Positions 1-9,805 of a stretch of DNA of 64,000 bases are shown piece by piece (positions within the stretch are counted from its first letter, which is position 1; each line of letters opens with the position of its first letter). The translations under genes were made by a program, and so were the position numbers. The stretch is from Bacteroidota bacterium. GTDB taxonomy: Bacteria; Bacteroidota; Bacteroidia; Chitinophagales; Chitinophagaceae. Under the pieces are notes generated by a model. It was not told the DNA's origin. It saw nothing but the letters and a program-made list of their open reading frames with translations, and searched no databases. The stretch spans positions 1-64,000 of the forward strand of contig JAPLEO010000100.1 of NCBI GenBank assembly GCA_026391125.1, read 5' to 3'.

Positions 1-1671
1 ATACAAACTGGCATCTCTATACCATGTTCCATTATCTTGAGCGCCGCCAATAAAATTAAGTTTGCCTACTTCCGGATCAATTGCAACAGACCTATATTGT
101 AAGGTTTGATAATTCGTGATCATCGTCCAACTCACAGTTGGTGCAGTAATGTCATTGGTAATCTGAATGCCACCATCATTAGAAGCAAATGCTCTTTTTG
201 AATTACTTGGATCAAAAACTAATAGATGCATATCAGGGTGACTATTCGCATACATATTGGTTGTGAAATCTGCTTTGTAACCACCGATCCAAGATGTGTT
301 TGCAGTAGAACTGAAGCCATTGGATGATCTGAACAAATTTGTCCCTCCCACAAAAATCATTGTTTCATCATCTGGTTTAATATTCAACAACAAATCATAT
401 CCTCCTTGAACAGCTAATGGGTCTGAACCTGTTCTATTTCCACCAGGCATGTCCGGCATATTACTAGAGAGGTTGGTCCATACAGGTGTCCCACTTGTAA
501 AGTCTGCTTTGAATAGATCTGCTTCAGGTAAAAAACTTGGACTAGCCTGACTCAAACCATTCTCGTACATGACATATAATATGCTATTGTTCGATGGTGC
601 TATTTGTAATAGAACCCTTCCCCAAGAAGAAGAGCCTGTATTTACTTGCCATCCAGTTGGTACACCTGCAGCGCCACCTGCAATTAATACCCAGGAATTC
701 ACATCGCCTGTTCCTGACTGATATATTCCCTTATCGGAATTTTTCATATGAAAGGCACAAAAGATCTTACTACCATCTTGTGAGATTGCTACATCAGTCA
801 TACCAGTAGCACTATTTCCAAGCGTAGAACTTTGTTTTACAGTTGTCCAACTAACGCCTGCATTTTGTGATCGCAAAATGGTACTCGATGCTGCTAAATA
901 AACATCACCATTTGCTGGGTTAATTACAATTCTACTGATCAGATCAATCACAGATCCAGCTACCACAAAACTTCCTGATTGTGTACTTGCTAAACCTGTC
1001 CAGGTAGCACCATTATCAATAGATTTAAATACGCCATTACCCCAAAAAAAAGAACTGACTCCAGCTGCAGAATTTCCCAACGATTCACCCGAGCCTGCAT
1101 ACCAGGTATCCTGAAAGCCTGGTCTAGGATCTTGTGCTATACAGGTTACGTTATGGATCTGTTGGTCGGGTGTTACCAAATTCCAATTCAATCCACCGTC
1201 TATTGAACGCATAATGCCCCCACTCACACATCCCGCAATGATTACTTTATTAGTGGTGCCATTAAACCTTTTATCAAAAGAAAAAGCACGGGTTCTTCCA
1301 CCTAAATTAGTAGGACCAGCCGCGACGTAAGTATTAGTAGTAGGGCCATTTACACCCATGCCGGTACGAATAACTCCATTGGTACCTACCAGCCTGTTAA
1401 CTCCTGCAAGCGGTATACGTATAGCTTGCGACATTTCAGCTTTGTAGATTCCTTCTGGGATCTTACCAGTTGCAGGGTCTTTCAGCATATCGAAATCATA
1501 CTTTGCACGGGCTGCATTCATCTCTGCTTTTTTAGCAGGGTTTTCTTCTGCCTCTTCATCTGCCTCTTCCAGACCAAACTTATTCTTGTGTTCTTTTAAC
1601 TCCTTATTCCATTGCCAGCCAGCAATCGCGATCCCAATTATTGCGATAGAAAGTATGATCCCTTTTTTCAT
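1..1671 (-). CDS. Asp-box (BNR/sortilin-like) beta-propeller protein, C-terminus cut off by window edge
   Basis: Open frame from an ATG at 1671 down to base 1 with no stop, giving 557 codons; the C-terminus lies outside the window. The N-terminus (MKKGIILSIAIIGIAIAGW) is a hydrophobic signal or anchor segment, followed by a charged Glu/Lys-rich stretch. Repeated Asp-box motifs are visible (SIDGGLNW, SIDNGATW, SQNAGVSW) with the spacing of a VPS10/sortilin-type or exo-sialidase-like propeller. Large secreted proteins of this kind in Bacteroidota usually end in a T9SS sorting domain, but that part cannot be seen. Likely a secreted or surface protein; substrate unknown. It lies on the same strand downstream of the T9SS subtilase, separated by a terminator-like hairpin, so it is probably transcribed separately. 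Confidence 0.8.
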   Translation of the reverse strand, partial: MKKGIILSIAIIGIAIAGWQWNKELKEHKNKFGLEEADEEAEENPAKKAEMNAARAKYDFDMLKDPATGKIPEGIYKAEMSQAIRIPLAGVNRLVGTNGVIRTGMGVNGPTTNTYVAAGPTNLGGRTRAFSFDKRFNGTTNKVIIAGCVSGGIMRSIDGGLNWNLVTPDQQIHNVTCIAQDPRPGFQDTWYAGSGESLGNSAAGVSSFFWGNGVFKSIDNGATWTGLASTQSGSFVVAGSVIDLISRIVINPANGDVYLAASSTILRSQNAGVSWTTVKQSSTLGNSATGMTDVAISQDGSKIFCAFHMKNSDKGIYQSGTGDVNSWVLIAGGAAGVPTGWQVNTGSSSWGRVLLQIAPSNNSILYVMYENGLSQASPSFLPEADLFKADFTSGTPVWTNLSSNMPDMPGGNRTGSDPLAVQGGYDLLLNIKPDDETMIFVGGTNLFRSSNGFSSTANTSWIGGYKADFTTNMYANSHPDMHLLVFDPSNSKRAFASNDGGIQITNDITAPTVSWTMITNYQTLQYRSVAIDPEVGKLNFIGGAQDNGTWYRDASLY

Positions 1672-1714
1672 GTTCAGAAACGATTAGTTCTCTAAGATAG
1701 AATAACTCTTATAA

Positions 1715-1743
1715 ACAAAAAAGGCAACCCGAAGATTGCCTTT
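1715..1743 (-). terminator. Rho-independent terminator of the subtilase gene
   Basis: An 8-bp stem (AAAGGCAA paired with TTGCCTTT, 1720-1727 with 1736-1743) and an 8-nt loop. On the minus strand it is followed by a T-rich run. It lies 19 nt beyond the subtilase stop codon. Confidence 0.7.
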
Positions 1744-1761
1744 AAAATGTTGTTCGATTAT

Positions 1762-4700
1762 TTATCGTTCAATCAAAATTTTCTTGGTATAGGTCTTGCC
1801 ATCATGCTTGATTTTAAGAATATACAAATCAGAACCATAACCACTGAGGTTGAGTGTTTTATTGTAATTGCCTATAAAGCCCGGATACTCTTCTTGATAC
1901 ATTTTTTGTCCAGAAGTATTGAATATTTCTAAAGTCAGATCTTTTTTAACCGCCATTTTAAAACTAATATTCACTAAACCTTTCGAAGGATTTGGAGAAG
2001 TAGTTAGTTTGATCTCATTCACTAAAACATCGTTTAATGCAGTTACCACCACATTAATTATGTTAGAAGTTTTAATACATCCACTTGCATCTGTCACCAC
2101 AGATTTATAAGCGCCCGACTTCGTAGGCTTAAAGTGATTCAAGGTAGCGCCACTGATAGCTAGTGTATCGTTAAACCACCACTGATTACCGTTAGCAATA
2201 TTACTTGTCAACGAATCGGCTACTTGGGTAATCACAGGTGTTGGAACAGTTGTTACAACAAAAGACGTTCTATCGCTGACACAATCGTTGGTATTAAACT
2301 TGATATCGTATAACCAATAATAAAAATTCTGATACTGATTAGGATTAGCAACAGTGGCTGCAGAGTTTCCTGTGATGGTAAATAAACCTGGGATGCCGAT
2401 AGGATAGGGATTATTGGTGATGCTGTTATTTCTAAAAATGGATGCCCCATTCTTACAGTCAATAACAATGATATGATCACCAGAACTAGGAATCAGTAGG
2501 TTTAAATTATAGATCGCCCCTGTGTCAGCAATATTATTACCTACAGAAGTGCTTCCGTCTGAATTTGCTGGTGTAGGAGTAGGAGTTGTTGGATAAACAA
2601 CAACATCTACACTATTCAAAGGCGAATAATTATAACTAGTATGCGTATTATCTGTCCATCCAATAAAATTAGCAACAGTAAATGTAACTGTACCCGGATA
2701 ACTAATGTATAATCTTGCCGTTTCTATAGTAAGCGGAACAGTATTATTAATATTGATAAACTGACCACTAAAAGCATTATACCCTCCATTCGGATAAACC
2801 ATTTTATTTACAAGACCAGAACTTCCTCTAGTTTCCTTCCCAACATAAAAAGTATTATTCGGAGGTATATTAGTTGTACTTGCTGTGGTTCCAGTTGCAA
2901 ATGGTGTTGTTGCAGTGGAAGTGGTATACCAGAAATAATTGGAAGCTAAAGATGGACTAATCACTTTCAACACTGCAGTACCACTACAAACGATGCCGGA
3001 AGCAGTAGGAGCTGTTGGCTTACTCGCAGTGAGTACTGTTGTAACATTACTATTATTGCTTGCATTCTGATCCGTTGGCAAACTTACAGTACTAGTAATT
3101 GTAAAGCTGGTAGCAGCACTACTAACAAACGGCCTTGTAAAAGTATAAGACACAGAACTTAAAGCCGGAACTGTTAATGGATATGTGGTTGAAATATTTA
3201 AAATGGTAGTACTGCCATTTTTTACCAATAAAGAAATGGGAACATTTGATTGATCTACTGTTCCATTATTTTTGATTGAAATTGAAACATACTGACTATC
3301 GATGCCACAGTTTCCTGAAGTTGGACTGAGTAATTGATCAATGCTCAAATCGTTTGATGGACTCACTACACGCAATCTAAAATCTTCTGTTTCACCATTT
3401 GTATAAGTGCCACAACCATTTACTGCAGATGCTGTGCTAGTTTCTTGCACAATGATGCGCATTAAATATAGATTACCAACTGGCAAACCAGAAGGAGTAG
3501 TAATGGTGCCAGAAAAAGTTCCGGTTGCAGAATTAATCGCAGCACTTTGTGCAACTTTTTCTGAAGCTTCAAATTGTCCATTGTTATTAAAATCGATATA
3601 AGCAGTTACAATTCTAGGATTAGCAGAAGCGTCACAGGTACCAGTTTTTACAAAGAATGGAATGCTTTGTGCTGTTTCGATATCTGTTGTGATATTCGTA
3701 TTGTCTGTATAACTGGTACATCCAGCTGGATTTGTATAGTGTAAGGTTTTGAAAGAAACACTATCAATTCTTGCACCAGCAGTGCTAGTTGCATTGGATG
3801 CGCAAGTAGCAGCACCACCAGCACCACTCACTAATAATGAGTAGGCTTGAGCACCTCTAGCTAGAGTTCCTTTATGTGTAATTTTTATAGTATAAGTTTG
3901 TCCGGGTACCACACTATCCAGCGCGATTTTCTCCACGTTGTCGGTAATATTATCGCCCTTAGTAGCGGGACTTGCAGGACTATTTGGATCCAACATCCAA
4001 GGGAAATAGGTTCTACTTCCTTTAGTGATTCGAATGTCTAAATCGTTCACTAATTTTTTTGTTGGGTTGTTTAACACATTCGTTGTCTCTACATCACCTT
4101 TTGGATCTGTCCAACAAATAGTAGCTGTTAAAGCACCATTACCAGATGCTATTACATTATAAGTTTGAGAAGCTCCGTTAGTTAAATTGTTTTCGTATAA
4201 CAAATGGGTACTTGTGGTTGCATTGTTTGATACAACAGCTGCATTAACAACGGCTGCTGCTTTTTCAACATTTAAAACACCCCATCCATATTGGTAATCT
4301 GGTCCGTCTAGCGGTCCTGCTTCATCAGCAGTATGTATGGCTAATCCTTTCAAAGTAGCAGACCGTAAAAATTGACCAGGTTTTAATTTGGTATATAATT
4401 CTTGTAATAATAATAATGATCCTGTTGCGTTGGGTGTTGACATGGAAGTACCAGAACTGTAATCATAACTGGTATTAGTAGTGGCAACTGTAGAAAGTAC
4501 CTCAACACCATCAGCTACAACATCGGGCTTGATCCTTCCATCATCAGTGGGGCCATAACTACTGAAGTATGTAATAATTGCATCATCCTTTCTATTATAT
4601 CCTCCTGGAATCCCATCAATTGCCCCAACGGTTAAAATGTTTTTAGCATTCGCATCCCATGGAATGGTATTATATGAATCGTTACTACTAATTGTGGCTG

Positions 4701-5568
4701 GTCTATTTCCTGCACTGATCATTGTATTGGTATTATCATATCGATAATAGGGCTTACCAACTGCCGGACCGTTTTCGCCACGATTGTTTCCAGCTGCTTT
4801 TACAATTAAGTAATTTGGCGCATTGTATGCAATGGAATCCAATAGTTGTGCGTCACTGCTATAATAACCAAATTTGTAATCTTCATTTTCATTAGCTCTA
4901 CCATAAAATTCCCACCGGCTTAATCCAGAATTGTAACTCCAACCGGATATAATACCATATGAATGATTCGACAATAAAAGATTGGCGGCTTCTAACATCA
5001 TTTCTGAGTCGTCGTTATCATAATCATAGGCCACTATTCCTTGCATGCCATATGCCATACCCTTTGCTAAGGGATTGATACCAGTTGCAATCATTGTTCC
5101 AGTAACGTGTGTAGCATGGTCTTCAGTTGTTGAGGGCTGATCTTTTTGCGTAATTCTTCCTACTAATTCAACGTGTGTAGCCAACACCCTTCCTCCATCC
5201 CAAACGCCCATTTTGTTTTTAAGTGCGGCTGTAGATCCACTTAAGCCTAATCCACTGTTACCTCCTGGCCATAATTGATTGGCCCTAGTGGTAGCTGCAG
5301 CAATGAGATTACTTTGTGTGATATAATATTTGGGATAACCAAATCCATCAACTCCAATAAGTGTTCCTGTTTTTCCTGACTTTGTTTGAATAGATAAAGG
5401 CCACCCCTTTTGCTTGGCTAGCGATAATGCTTTTGCATGATTGGCATTCTCAGCTAATCGAAGACTGTGTCCCGATCTTTCCAATAATTCAGAATTAGTA
5501 GTTAATTGCGCAGAACCCTTGATGGCAAAAAAAACAACAAAAACTATTAACAATTTCAACCTATTCAT
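1762..5568 (-). CDS. Secreted subtilisin-like serine protease (S8) with GEVED-like, CARDB-like and T9SS sorting domains
   Basis: 1268 aa with a signal peptide at 1-21 (ending KGSAQ). S8 catalytic residues are readable: Asp124 in GVWDGG, His151 in HATHVTGT, oxyanion Asn261 in AAGNN and nucleophile Ser375 in SSGTSMSTPNATG. After the catalytic domain comes a jelly-roll-like region, then a GEVED-type segment (AYIDFNNNGQFEASEKV) and a CARDB-like beta-sandwich (SNDLSIDQLL, then SISIKNNGTVDQ). A central Ser/Thr-rich region follows. The last ~85 residues form a type A T9SS sorting domain (SPNPSKGLVNISF ... TKKILIER). It is therefore predicted to be exported by T9SS and anchored or released at the cell surface as a protease. 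Monocistronic in appearance: its own terminator lies downstream and a divergent lipoprotein gene upstream. Confidence 0.92.
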   Translation of the reverse strand: MNRLKLLIVFVVFFAIKGSAQLTTNSELLERSGHSLRLAENANHAKALSLAKQKGWPLSIQTKSGKTGTLIGVDGFGYPKYYITQSNLIAAATTRANQLWPGGNSGLGLSGSTAALKNKMGVWDGGRVLATHVELVGRITQKDQPSTTEDHATHVTGTMIATGINPLAKGMAYGMQGIVAYDYDNDDSEMMLEAANLLLSNHSYGIISGWSYNSGLSRWEFYGRANENEDYKFGYYSSDAQLLDSIAYNAPNYLIVKAAGNNRGENGPAVGKPYYRYDNTNTMISAGNRPATISSNDSYNTIPWDANAKNILTVGAIDGIPGGYNRKDDAIITYFSSYGPTDDGRIKPDVVADGVEVLSTVATTNTSYDYSSGTSMSTPNATGSLLLLQELYTKLKPGQFLRSATLKGLAIHTADEAGPLDGPDYQYGWGVLNVEKAAAVVNAAVVSNNATTSTHLLYENNLTNGASQTYNVIASGNGALTATICWTDPKGDVETTNVLNNPTKKLVNDLDIRITKGSRTYFPWMLDPNSPASPATKGDNITDNVEKIALDSVVPGQTYTIKITHKGTLARGAQAYSLLVSGAGGAATCASNATSTAGARIDSVSFKTLHYTNPAGCTSYTDNTNITTDIETAQSIPFFVKTGTCDASANPRIVTAYIDFNNNGQFEASEKVAQSAAINSATGTFSGTITTPSGLPVGNLYLMRIIVQETSTASAVNGCGTYTNGETEDFRLRVVSPSNDLSIDQLLSPTSGNCGIDSQYVSISIKNNGTVDQSNVPISLLVKNGSTTILNISTTYPLTVPALSSVSYTFTRPFVSSAATSFTITSTVSLPTDQNASNNSNVTTVLTASKPTAPTASGIVCSGTAVLKVISPSLASNYFWYTTSTATTPFATGTTASTTNIPPNNTFYVGKETRGSSGLVNKMVYPNGGYNAFSGQFININNTVPLTIETARLYISYPGTVTFTVANFIGWTDNTHTSYNYSPLNSVDVVVYPTTPTPTPANSDGSTSVGNNIADTGAIYNLNLLIPSSGDHIIVIDCKNGASIFRNNSITNNPYPIGIPGLFTITGNSAATVANPNQYQNFYYWLYDIKFNTNDCVSDRTSFVVTTVPTPVITQVADSLTSNIANGNQWWFNDTLAISGATLNHFKPTKSGAYKSVVTDASGCIKTSNIINVVVTALNDVLVNEIKLTTSPNPSKGLVNISFKMAVKKDLTLEIFNTSGQKMYQEEYPGFIGNYNKTLNLSGYGSDLYILKIKHDGKTYTKKILIER

Positions 5569-5656
5569 ATCGTCGTTTAAGTATTAAATTTATGGGGATA
5601 ACAGCCGTTATCTAGAATTTCACTAAAATAGACACTTTCAGCCTTAATAATGTAGT

Positions 5657-6121
5657 ATGAAACCGATTCTTTTTCCTCTTTTTATTCTTAGTTTAACATT
5701 ATTTGGCTGTGCAACTACAAAAACGCAACCAAATTCACCGTCAATGCAGGGTATTACTGGTTTTGTATACGAAGCAAAGGGAAACCAAATGCCCATGAAA
5801 GGAGCACCTAAAAATCCCCCTAAACCATTACAATGCACCGTTTTGGTTTTTGAACCTACCAATATCACGGATGTGGATCCTTCAACTGCTACTACACTTT
5901 ATACGAGTATACGCAGCAAACAGGTTGCCTCTGTTGATACAGACAATACTGGTTATTTTAAGGTCAATCTTCCAATTGGCAAGTATTCATTATTTATCAA
6001 GCAGGGCGACCGATTTTATGCCAATAGTTTCGATCAGTTCAACAATATCGCCTTGTTCGAAGTGGTAGAGTCAAAATTCTCAGAGGCAAAATTGACCGTA
6101 AATAAATCGGCAACCTATTGA
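5657..6121 (+). CDS. Small lipoprotein of unknown function, carboxypeptidase-regulatory-like fold
   Basis: 154 aa. The N-terminus MKPILFPLFILSLTLFGC carries a lipobox with Cys18 as the lipidation site. After a Pro/Asn-rich linker, the C-terminal half (DTDNTGYFKVNLPIGKYSLF) matches the pattern of a transthyretin/CarboxypepD_reg-like beta-sandwich often seen in Bacteroidota lipoproteins. No catalytic motif is visible. It sits between the divergent subtilase and mfd. The mfd promoter-like box lies just beyond its stop, so it is probably its own transcription unit. Function not recognised. Confidence 0.75.
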   Translation: MKPILFPLFILSLTLFGCATTKTQPNSPSMQGITGFVYEAKGNQMPMKGAPKNPPKPLQCTVLVFEPTNITDVDPSTATTLYTSIRSKQVASVDTDNTGYFKVNLPIGKYSLFIKQGDRFYANSFDQFNNIALFEVVESKFSEAKLTVNKSATY

Positions 6122-6128
6122 TTCACCC

Positions 6129-6136
6129 TATATTTG
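6129..6136 (+). promoter_or_regulatory. Bacteroidota -7 box (TATATTTG) upstream of mfd
   Basis: Exact match to TAnnTTTG, 51 nt before the mfd ATG and just after the lipoprotein stop. A weaker variant (TATACTTG) follows nearer the gene. No convincing -33 TTG box at ideal spacing was found. Confidence 0.55.
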
Positions 6137-6187
6137 CAAACCTTTATGGTAGGCAGGTGTTATACTTGCAAGGGTTGATTCGCAGTT

Positions 6188-9100
6188 ATGAATATTGGTG
6201 TATTGTTAGAAAAGTTTCAGAAATCCCCCCGCCTTTTTCAATTGGCGGACAGGCTTTCTATTGCCCAGCGGATCCAGGAAAATGATATTCAAAAGATTTT
6301 TCTTAAAAATTTACAGGGGAGCAGTGCAGAATTTATCGTGAGTAGTGTATTCATGAACGAAGCCTGTGCAGATTTAAACCACCTTGTTGTTCTAAACGAT
6401 GCGGAAGAAGCAGCCTATTTTCAAAACACTTTAGAGAATCTTACAAACGCCCTCGATCTTTTTTATTTCCCTTCCTCTTTTAAAAACAGAAAAAACTTCC
6501 GACTACTCAATAGTTCGCACGTGATGCTTAGAACCGAAGCATTGACAAAACTTTCTGCTGGAGGTAACAAAAAGATCATCGTTACTTATCCGGAAGCGCT
6601 TTTTGAAAAAGTGGTTTTGCCGAAAACGCTCACCGGAAATATTATTCATATCAAAGTAAACGAAACCATTCAGCTCAATAACTTGATGGAATTGTTTGTG
6701 ATGTATGGTTTTCAAAGAACCGATTTTGTGTACGAGCCTGGTCAGTTTGCACTACGTGGTGGCATCTTAGATATTTATTCTTATGGCAACGAAAAGCCCT
6801 ACCGCGTTGAGTTATTTGGTAACGACGTAGATAGTATTCGGATCTTTGATCCTGAAACACAACTGAGCGAAAGAAAATTATTACAGGTTAATATCATCCC
6901 AAATGTTGAAACACAATTTGAAACGGGAGAGAAGGTTTCTTTACTGGAATTTCTTCCATCAAATACCGTTGTTTGGTTGAAAGATTGGGATGTGATCGGC
7001 GGGAAAATTGAGCAGCAAGAAGAAGAACTAGATGGCTTTATGGGTTTGGTGGAAGACGGTTATCGTATGAATAATTCAGACGATGAAGACGATAGCCGAA
7101 TTGTAAAAATAGTTACCAAAGAAGATTTTGTTTCGGCATCTACCATCAAAGAATTATTGGCTCAAAGAGATATTGTGGAGTTCGGATACAAGCCTCATTT
7201 ATCGAACTATGAAATAGAATTCGATACCCGTACACAACCTTCCTTTAATCGTCAATTCGATCTTTTAATAAAAGACCTCAAAGCCCACGAGGCTGCGGGT
7301 TACGAGATTTATATTTTTGCAGAACAGGTTCGACAATTAGAGCGATTGAGTAGCATTTTTACCGACCTGCAAACAGAGATCCAGTTTGTTCCCGTTGGCA
7401 CTAGTATACACGAAGGATTTATCGACCAAGACCTGAAAGTTGTTTGCTATACCGATCACCAAATTTTTCAGCGATATCATAAATACAAGGTCAAGCAAGC
7501 CTATAATAAAAATAAAGCACTGACCTTAAAAACCTTGCGTGATCTGCAACCTGGCGATTACGTTACGCACATGGATCATGGGGTAGGAACTTATAGTGGA
7601 CTACAGAAAATAGAGATCAATGGAAAAGTTCAGGAAGCGGTAAGAATTATTTATAAGGATAGTGATATCCTTTACGTGAATATCAACTCGCTTCACAAAA
7701 TTTCGAAGTATACTGGTAAAGAAGGCACGGTTCCCAAGATCAATAAATTGGGTAGTGATGTTTGGAATAAACTCAAAGAAAAAACAAAGACCAAGGTCAA
7801 AGAAATTGCTTTCGACCTGATTAAATTATACGCGCAAAGAAAGGCGCAGCAAGGGTTTGCTCACGCTCCGGATACTTATATGCAAACTGAATTGGAAGCT
7901 TCATTCATTTATGAAGACACACCCGACCAGAGCAAGGCAACAGCAGATGTGAAGCGAGATATGGAAAGTGCATCACCCATGGATCGTTTGGTTTGTGGAG
8001 ATGTTGGTTTTGGTAAAACAGAAGTTGCTATTCGTGCAGCATTCAAAACATGTGTGGATGGGAAACAGGCTGCAGTACTTGTGCCTACTACTATTTTGGC
8101 TTTTCAACATTATAAAACATTTCAGGATCGACTAAAAGATTTTCCTGTTACAGTAGATTATATCAATCGATTTAAATCGGCAAAAGAAAAGAAAGATACC
8201 CTTCAGCGTTTAGCCGAAGGAAAAATTGATATCATCATTGGTACGCATGGATTGTTAGGTAAAGAAGTGAAATTCAAAAACCTGGGCATCATGGTCATTG
8301 ATGAAGAACAGAAATTTGGTGTGGGGCACAAAGAGAAATTGAAAACGCTGAAAACAAATGTTGACTGTTTAACGCTTACTGCTACGCCTATTCCAAGGAC
8401 ACTGCAATTTAGTTTAATGGGGGCCCGTGATCTGAGTATCATGAATACTCCGCCGCCTAATCGGCAGCCGATCCAAACCGAAGTACAGGTCTTTAACCAA
8501 GACATCATCCGCGATTCTATTTATTATGAAACCGAAAGAGGCGGACAGGTTTTCTTTATCCATAATCGAGTACACGGGTTGGCAGAAATGTGCGCCATGA
8601 TCCAGGGACTTTGTCCGGATCTTAGCATTGGCTTTGCCCACGGACAATTAGAAGGTCATGAATTAGAAGAAAGAATTTTAGACTTTATCGATCGTAAATA
8701 TGATGTGCTGGTTTGTACCAATATTGTAGAGAGTGGGGTAGATATTCCAAACGTGAATACCATCATCATCAATAACGCACACCATTTTGGTTTGAGCGAT
8801 CTGCACCAATTGAGAGGTAGGGTAGGACGAAGTAATAAGAAGGCATTCTGTTATTTATTAGGTCCGCCAATGAGCAGCCTACCAACCGATAGTAGAAAGC
8901 GTTTACAAACACTAGAACAGTTTAGTGACCTAGGAAGCGGTTTTCAAATCGCGATGCGAGATCTGGATATTCGAGGCGCTGGTAATATGTTAGGTGGTGA
9001 GCAAAGTGGATTCATGGCCGAGATTGGGTTTGAAATGTATCAGAAAATTTTGGAAGAAGCCATTCGTGAATTGAAACGAACAGAATTCAAAGAATTGTTT

Positions 9101-9595
9101 AAAGAAGAAATTAGCAAGCAAGATGATTTTGTAATTGATTGTACAATTGATACCGATCTGGAAATATTAATTCCAGATAGTTATGTAGAAAGTATTACGG
9201 AACGTTTGAGTTTATATACGCGTTTAGATAGTTGCGAGAATGAAGCAGAGCTGCAATCATTTTATACAGAAATGATCGATCGATTCGGACCAATGGTACC
9301 GCAGGTCGAAGATTTGTTCACAACAGTAAGATGCCGTTGGTTAGCAGTTGGAATTGGTTTTGAAAAAATGACTTTGAAGGATGATACGATGCGTTGCTAT
9401 TTTATCAATCGCCCCGACTCCCCTTATTTCGAATCTGATTTATTTAAGAATGTTCTAGAATATCTGCAAAAGGGAACGAATAAAGCAAGACTAAAACAAG
9501 CAGGCAAAATGTTCTTGCTCGTTGTTGATAATATGAAGGACATGGTGGGCATGCATCAATTTTTAGAAAGAATGCATCTTCAAGTGAAGAGATAA
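6188..9595 (+). CDS. mfd: Transcription-repair coupling factor Mfd
   Basis: 1135 aa, the usual length for Mfd. It displaces RNA polymerase stalled at DNA lesions and recruits UvrA for excision repair. The N-terminal UvrB-like region is followed by a CarD-type RNAP-interaction domain (GDYVTHMDHGVGTY, near residue 460). Then come the SF2 motor with Walker A (GDVGFGKTEVA, ~603-613), the DEEQ box (VIDEEQKFGV, ~702-711), helicase motif III (TATPIPRTL), motif VI (QLRGRVGRS) and the C-terminal TRCF domain. Start is the ATG at 6188. The stop codon overlaps the beginning of a purine-rich repeat tract, whose first units supply the last codons. Confidence 0.97.
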   Translation: MNIGVLLEKFQKSPRLFQLADRLSIAQRIQENDIQKIFLKNLQGSSAEFIVSSVFMNEACADLNHLVVLNDAEEAAYFQNTLENLTNALDLFYFPSSFKNRKNFRLLNSSHVMLRTEALTKLSAGGNKKIIVTYPEALFEKVVLPKTLTGNIIHIKVNETIQLNNLMELFVMYGFQRTDFVYEPGQFALRGGILDIYSYGNEKPYRVELFGNDVDSIRIFDPETQLSERKLLQVNIIPNVETQFETGEKVSLLEFLPSNTVVWLKDWDVIGGKIEQQEEELDGFMGLVEDGYRMNNSDDEDDSRIVKIVTKEDFVSASTIKELLAQRDIVEFGYKPHLSNYEIEFDTRTQPSFNRQFDLLIKDLKAHEAAGYEIYIFAEQVRQLERLSSIFTDLQTEIQFVPVGTSIHEGFIDQDLKVVCYTDHQIFQRYHKYKVKQAYNKNKALTLKTLRDLQPGDYVTHMDHGVGTYSGLQKIEINGKVQEAVRIIYKDSDILYVNINSLHKISKYTGKEGTVPKINKLGSDVWNKLKEKTKTKVKEIAFDLIKLYAQRKAQQGFAHAPDTYMQTELEASFIYEDTPDQSKATADVKRDMESASPMDRLVCGDVGFGKTEVAIRAAFKTCVDGKQAAVLVPTTILAFQHYKTFQDRLKDFPVTVDYINRFKSAKEKKDTLQRLAEGKIDIIIGTHGLLGKEVKFKNLGIMVIDEEQKFGVGHKEKLKTLKTNVDCLTLTATPIPRTLQFSLMGARDLSIMNTPPPNRQPIQTEVQVFNQDIIRDSIYYETERGGQVFFIHNRVHGLAEMCAMIQGLCPDLSIGFAHGQLEGHELEERILDFIDRKYDVLVCTNIVESGVDIPNVNTIIINNAHHFGLSDLHQLRGRVGRSNKKAFCYLLGPPMSSLPTDSRKRLQTLEQFSDLGSGFQIAMRDLDIRGAGNMLGGEQSGFMAEIGFEMYQKILEEAIRELKRTEFKELFKEEISKQDDFVIDCTIDTDLEILIPDSYVESITERLSLYTRLDSCENEAELQSFYTEMIDRFGPMVPQVEDLFTTVRCRWLAVGIGFEKMTLKDDTMRCYFINRPDSPYFESDLFKNVLEYLQKGTNKARLKQAGKMFLLVVDNMKDMVGMHQFLERMHLQVKR

Positions 9596-9752
9596 AAGAT
9601 AAAAGTGAAGAGTGGAGGAAGAAGTGAAATAAAAAGTGAAGAGATAAAAGATAAAAGTGAAGAGTGGAGGAAGAAGATAAAAGATAAAAGTGAAGAGATA
9701 AAAGTGAAAAGTGAAAGAAGTGAATAGATAAAAGATAAAAGTGAAAAATGGA
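9584..9752 (+). repeat. Purine-rich GATAAAA/GTGAAGA repeat tract downstream of mfd
   Basis: About 170 nt built from irregular reiterations of GATAAAAGATAAAAGTGAA and GAGTGGAGGAAGAAG, nearly free of pyrimidines other than T on this strand. It begins inside the last mfd codons and ends with a 26-nt unit (9727-9752) that recurs exactly at 49691-49716 and, inverted, at 49844-49869. A small GGGC-TTCG-CCC hairpin follows at 9761-9771. Open frames here (e.g. Ser/Phe/Leu-rich minus-strand ones) are translation of the repeat and are not credible genes. The region holds no gene up to 9805. Confidence 0.8.
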
Positions 9753-9805
9753 CGGGGTAAGGGCTTCGCCCACTCATCGATTTTTACTATAGAAATAGGG
9801 CAATT

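Noticed and set aside
9444-9777. Minus-strand open frames rich in Ser, Phe and Leu downstream of mfd
   Set aside because: They are translations of the purine-rich repeat in antisense, with no domain and overlap with the mfd 3' end.
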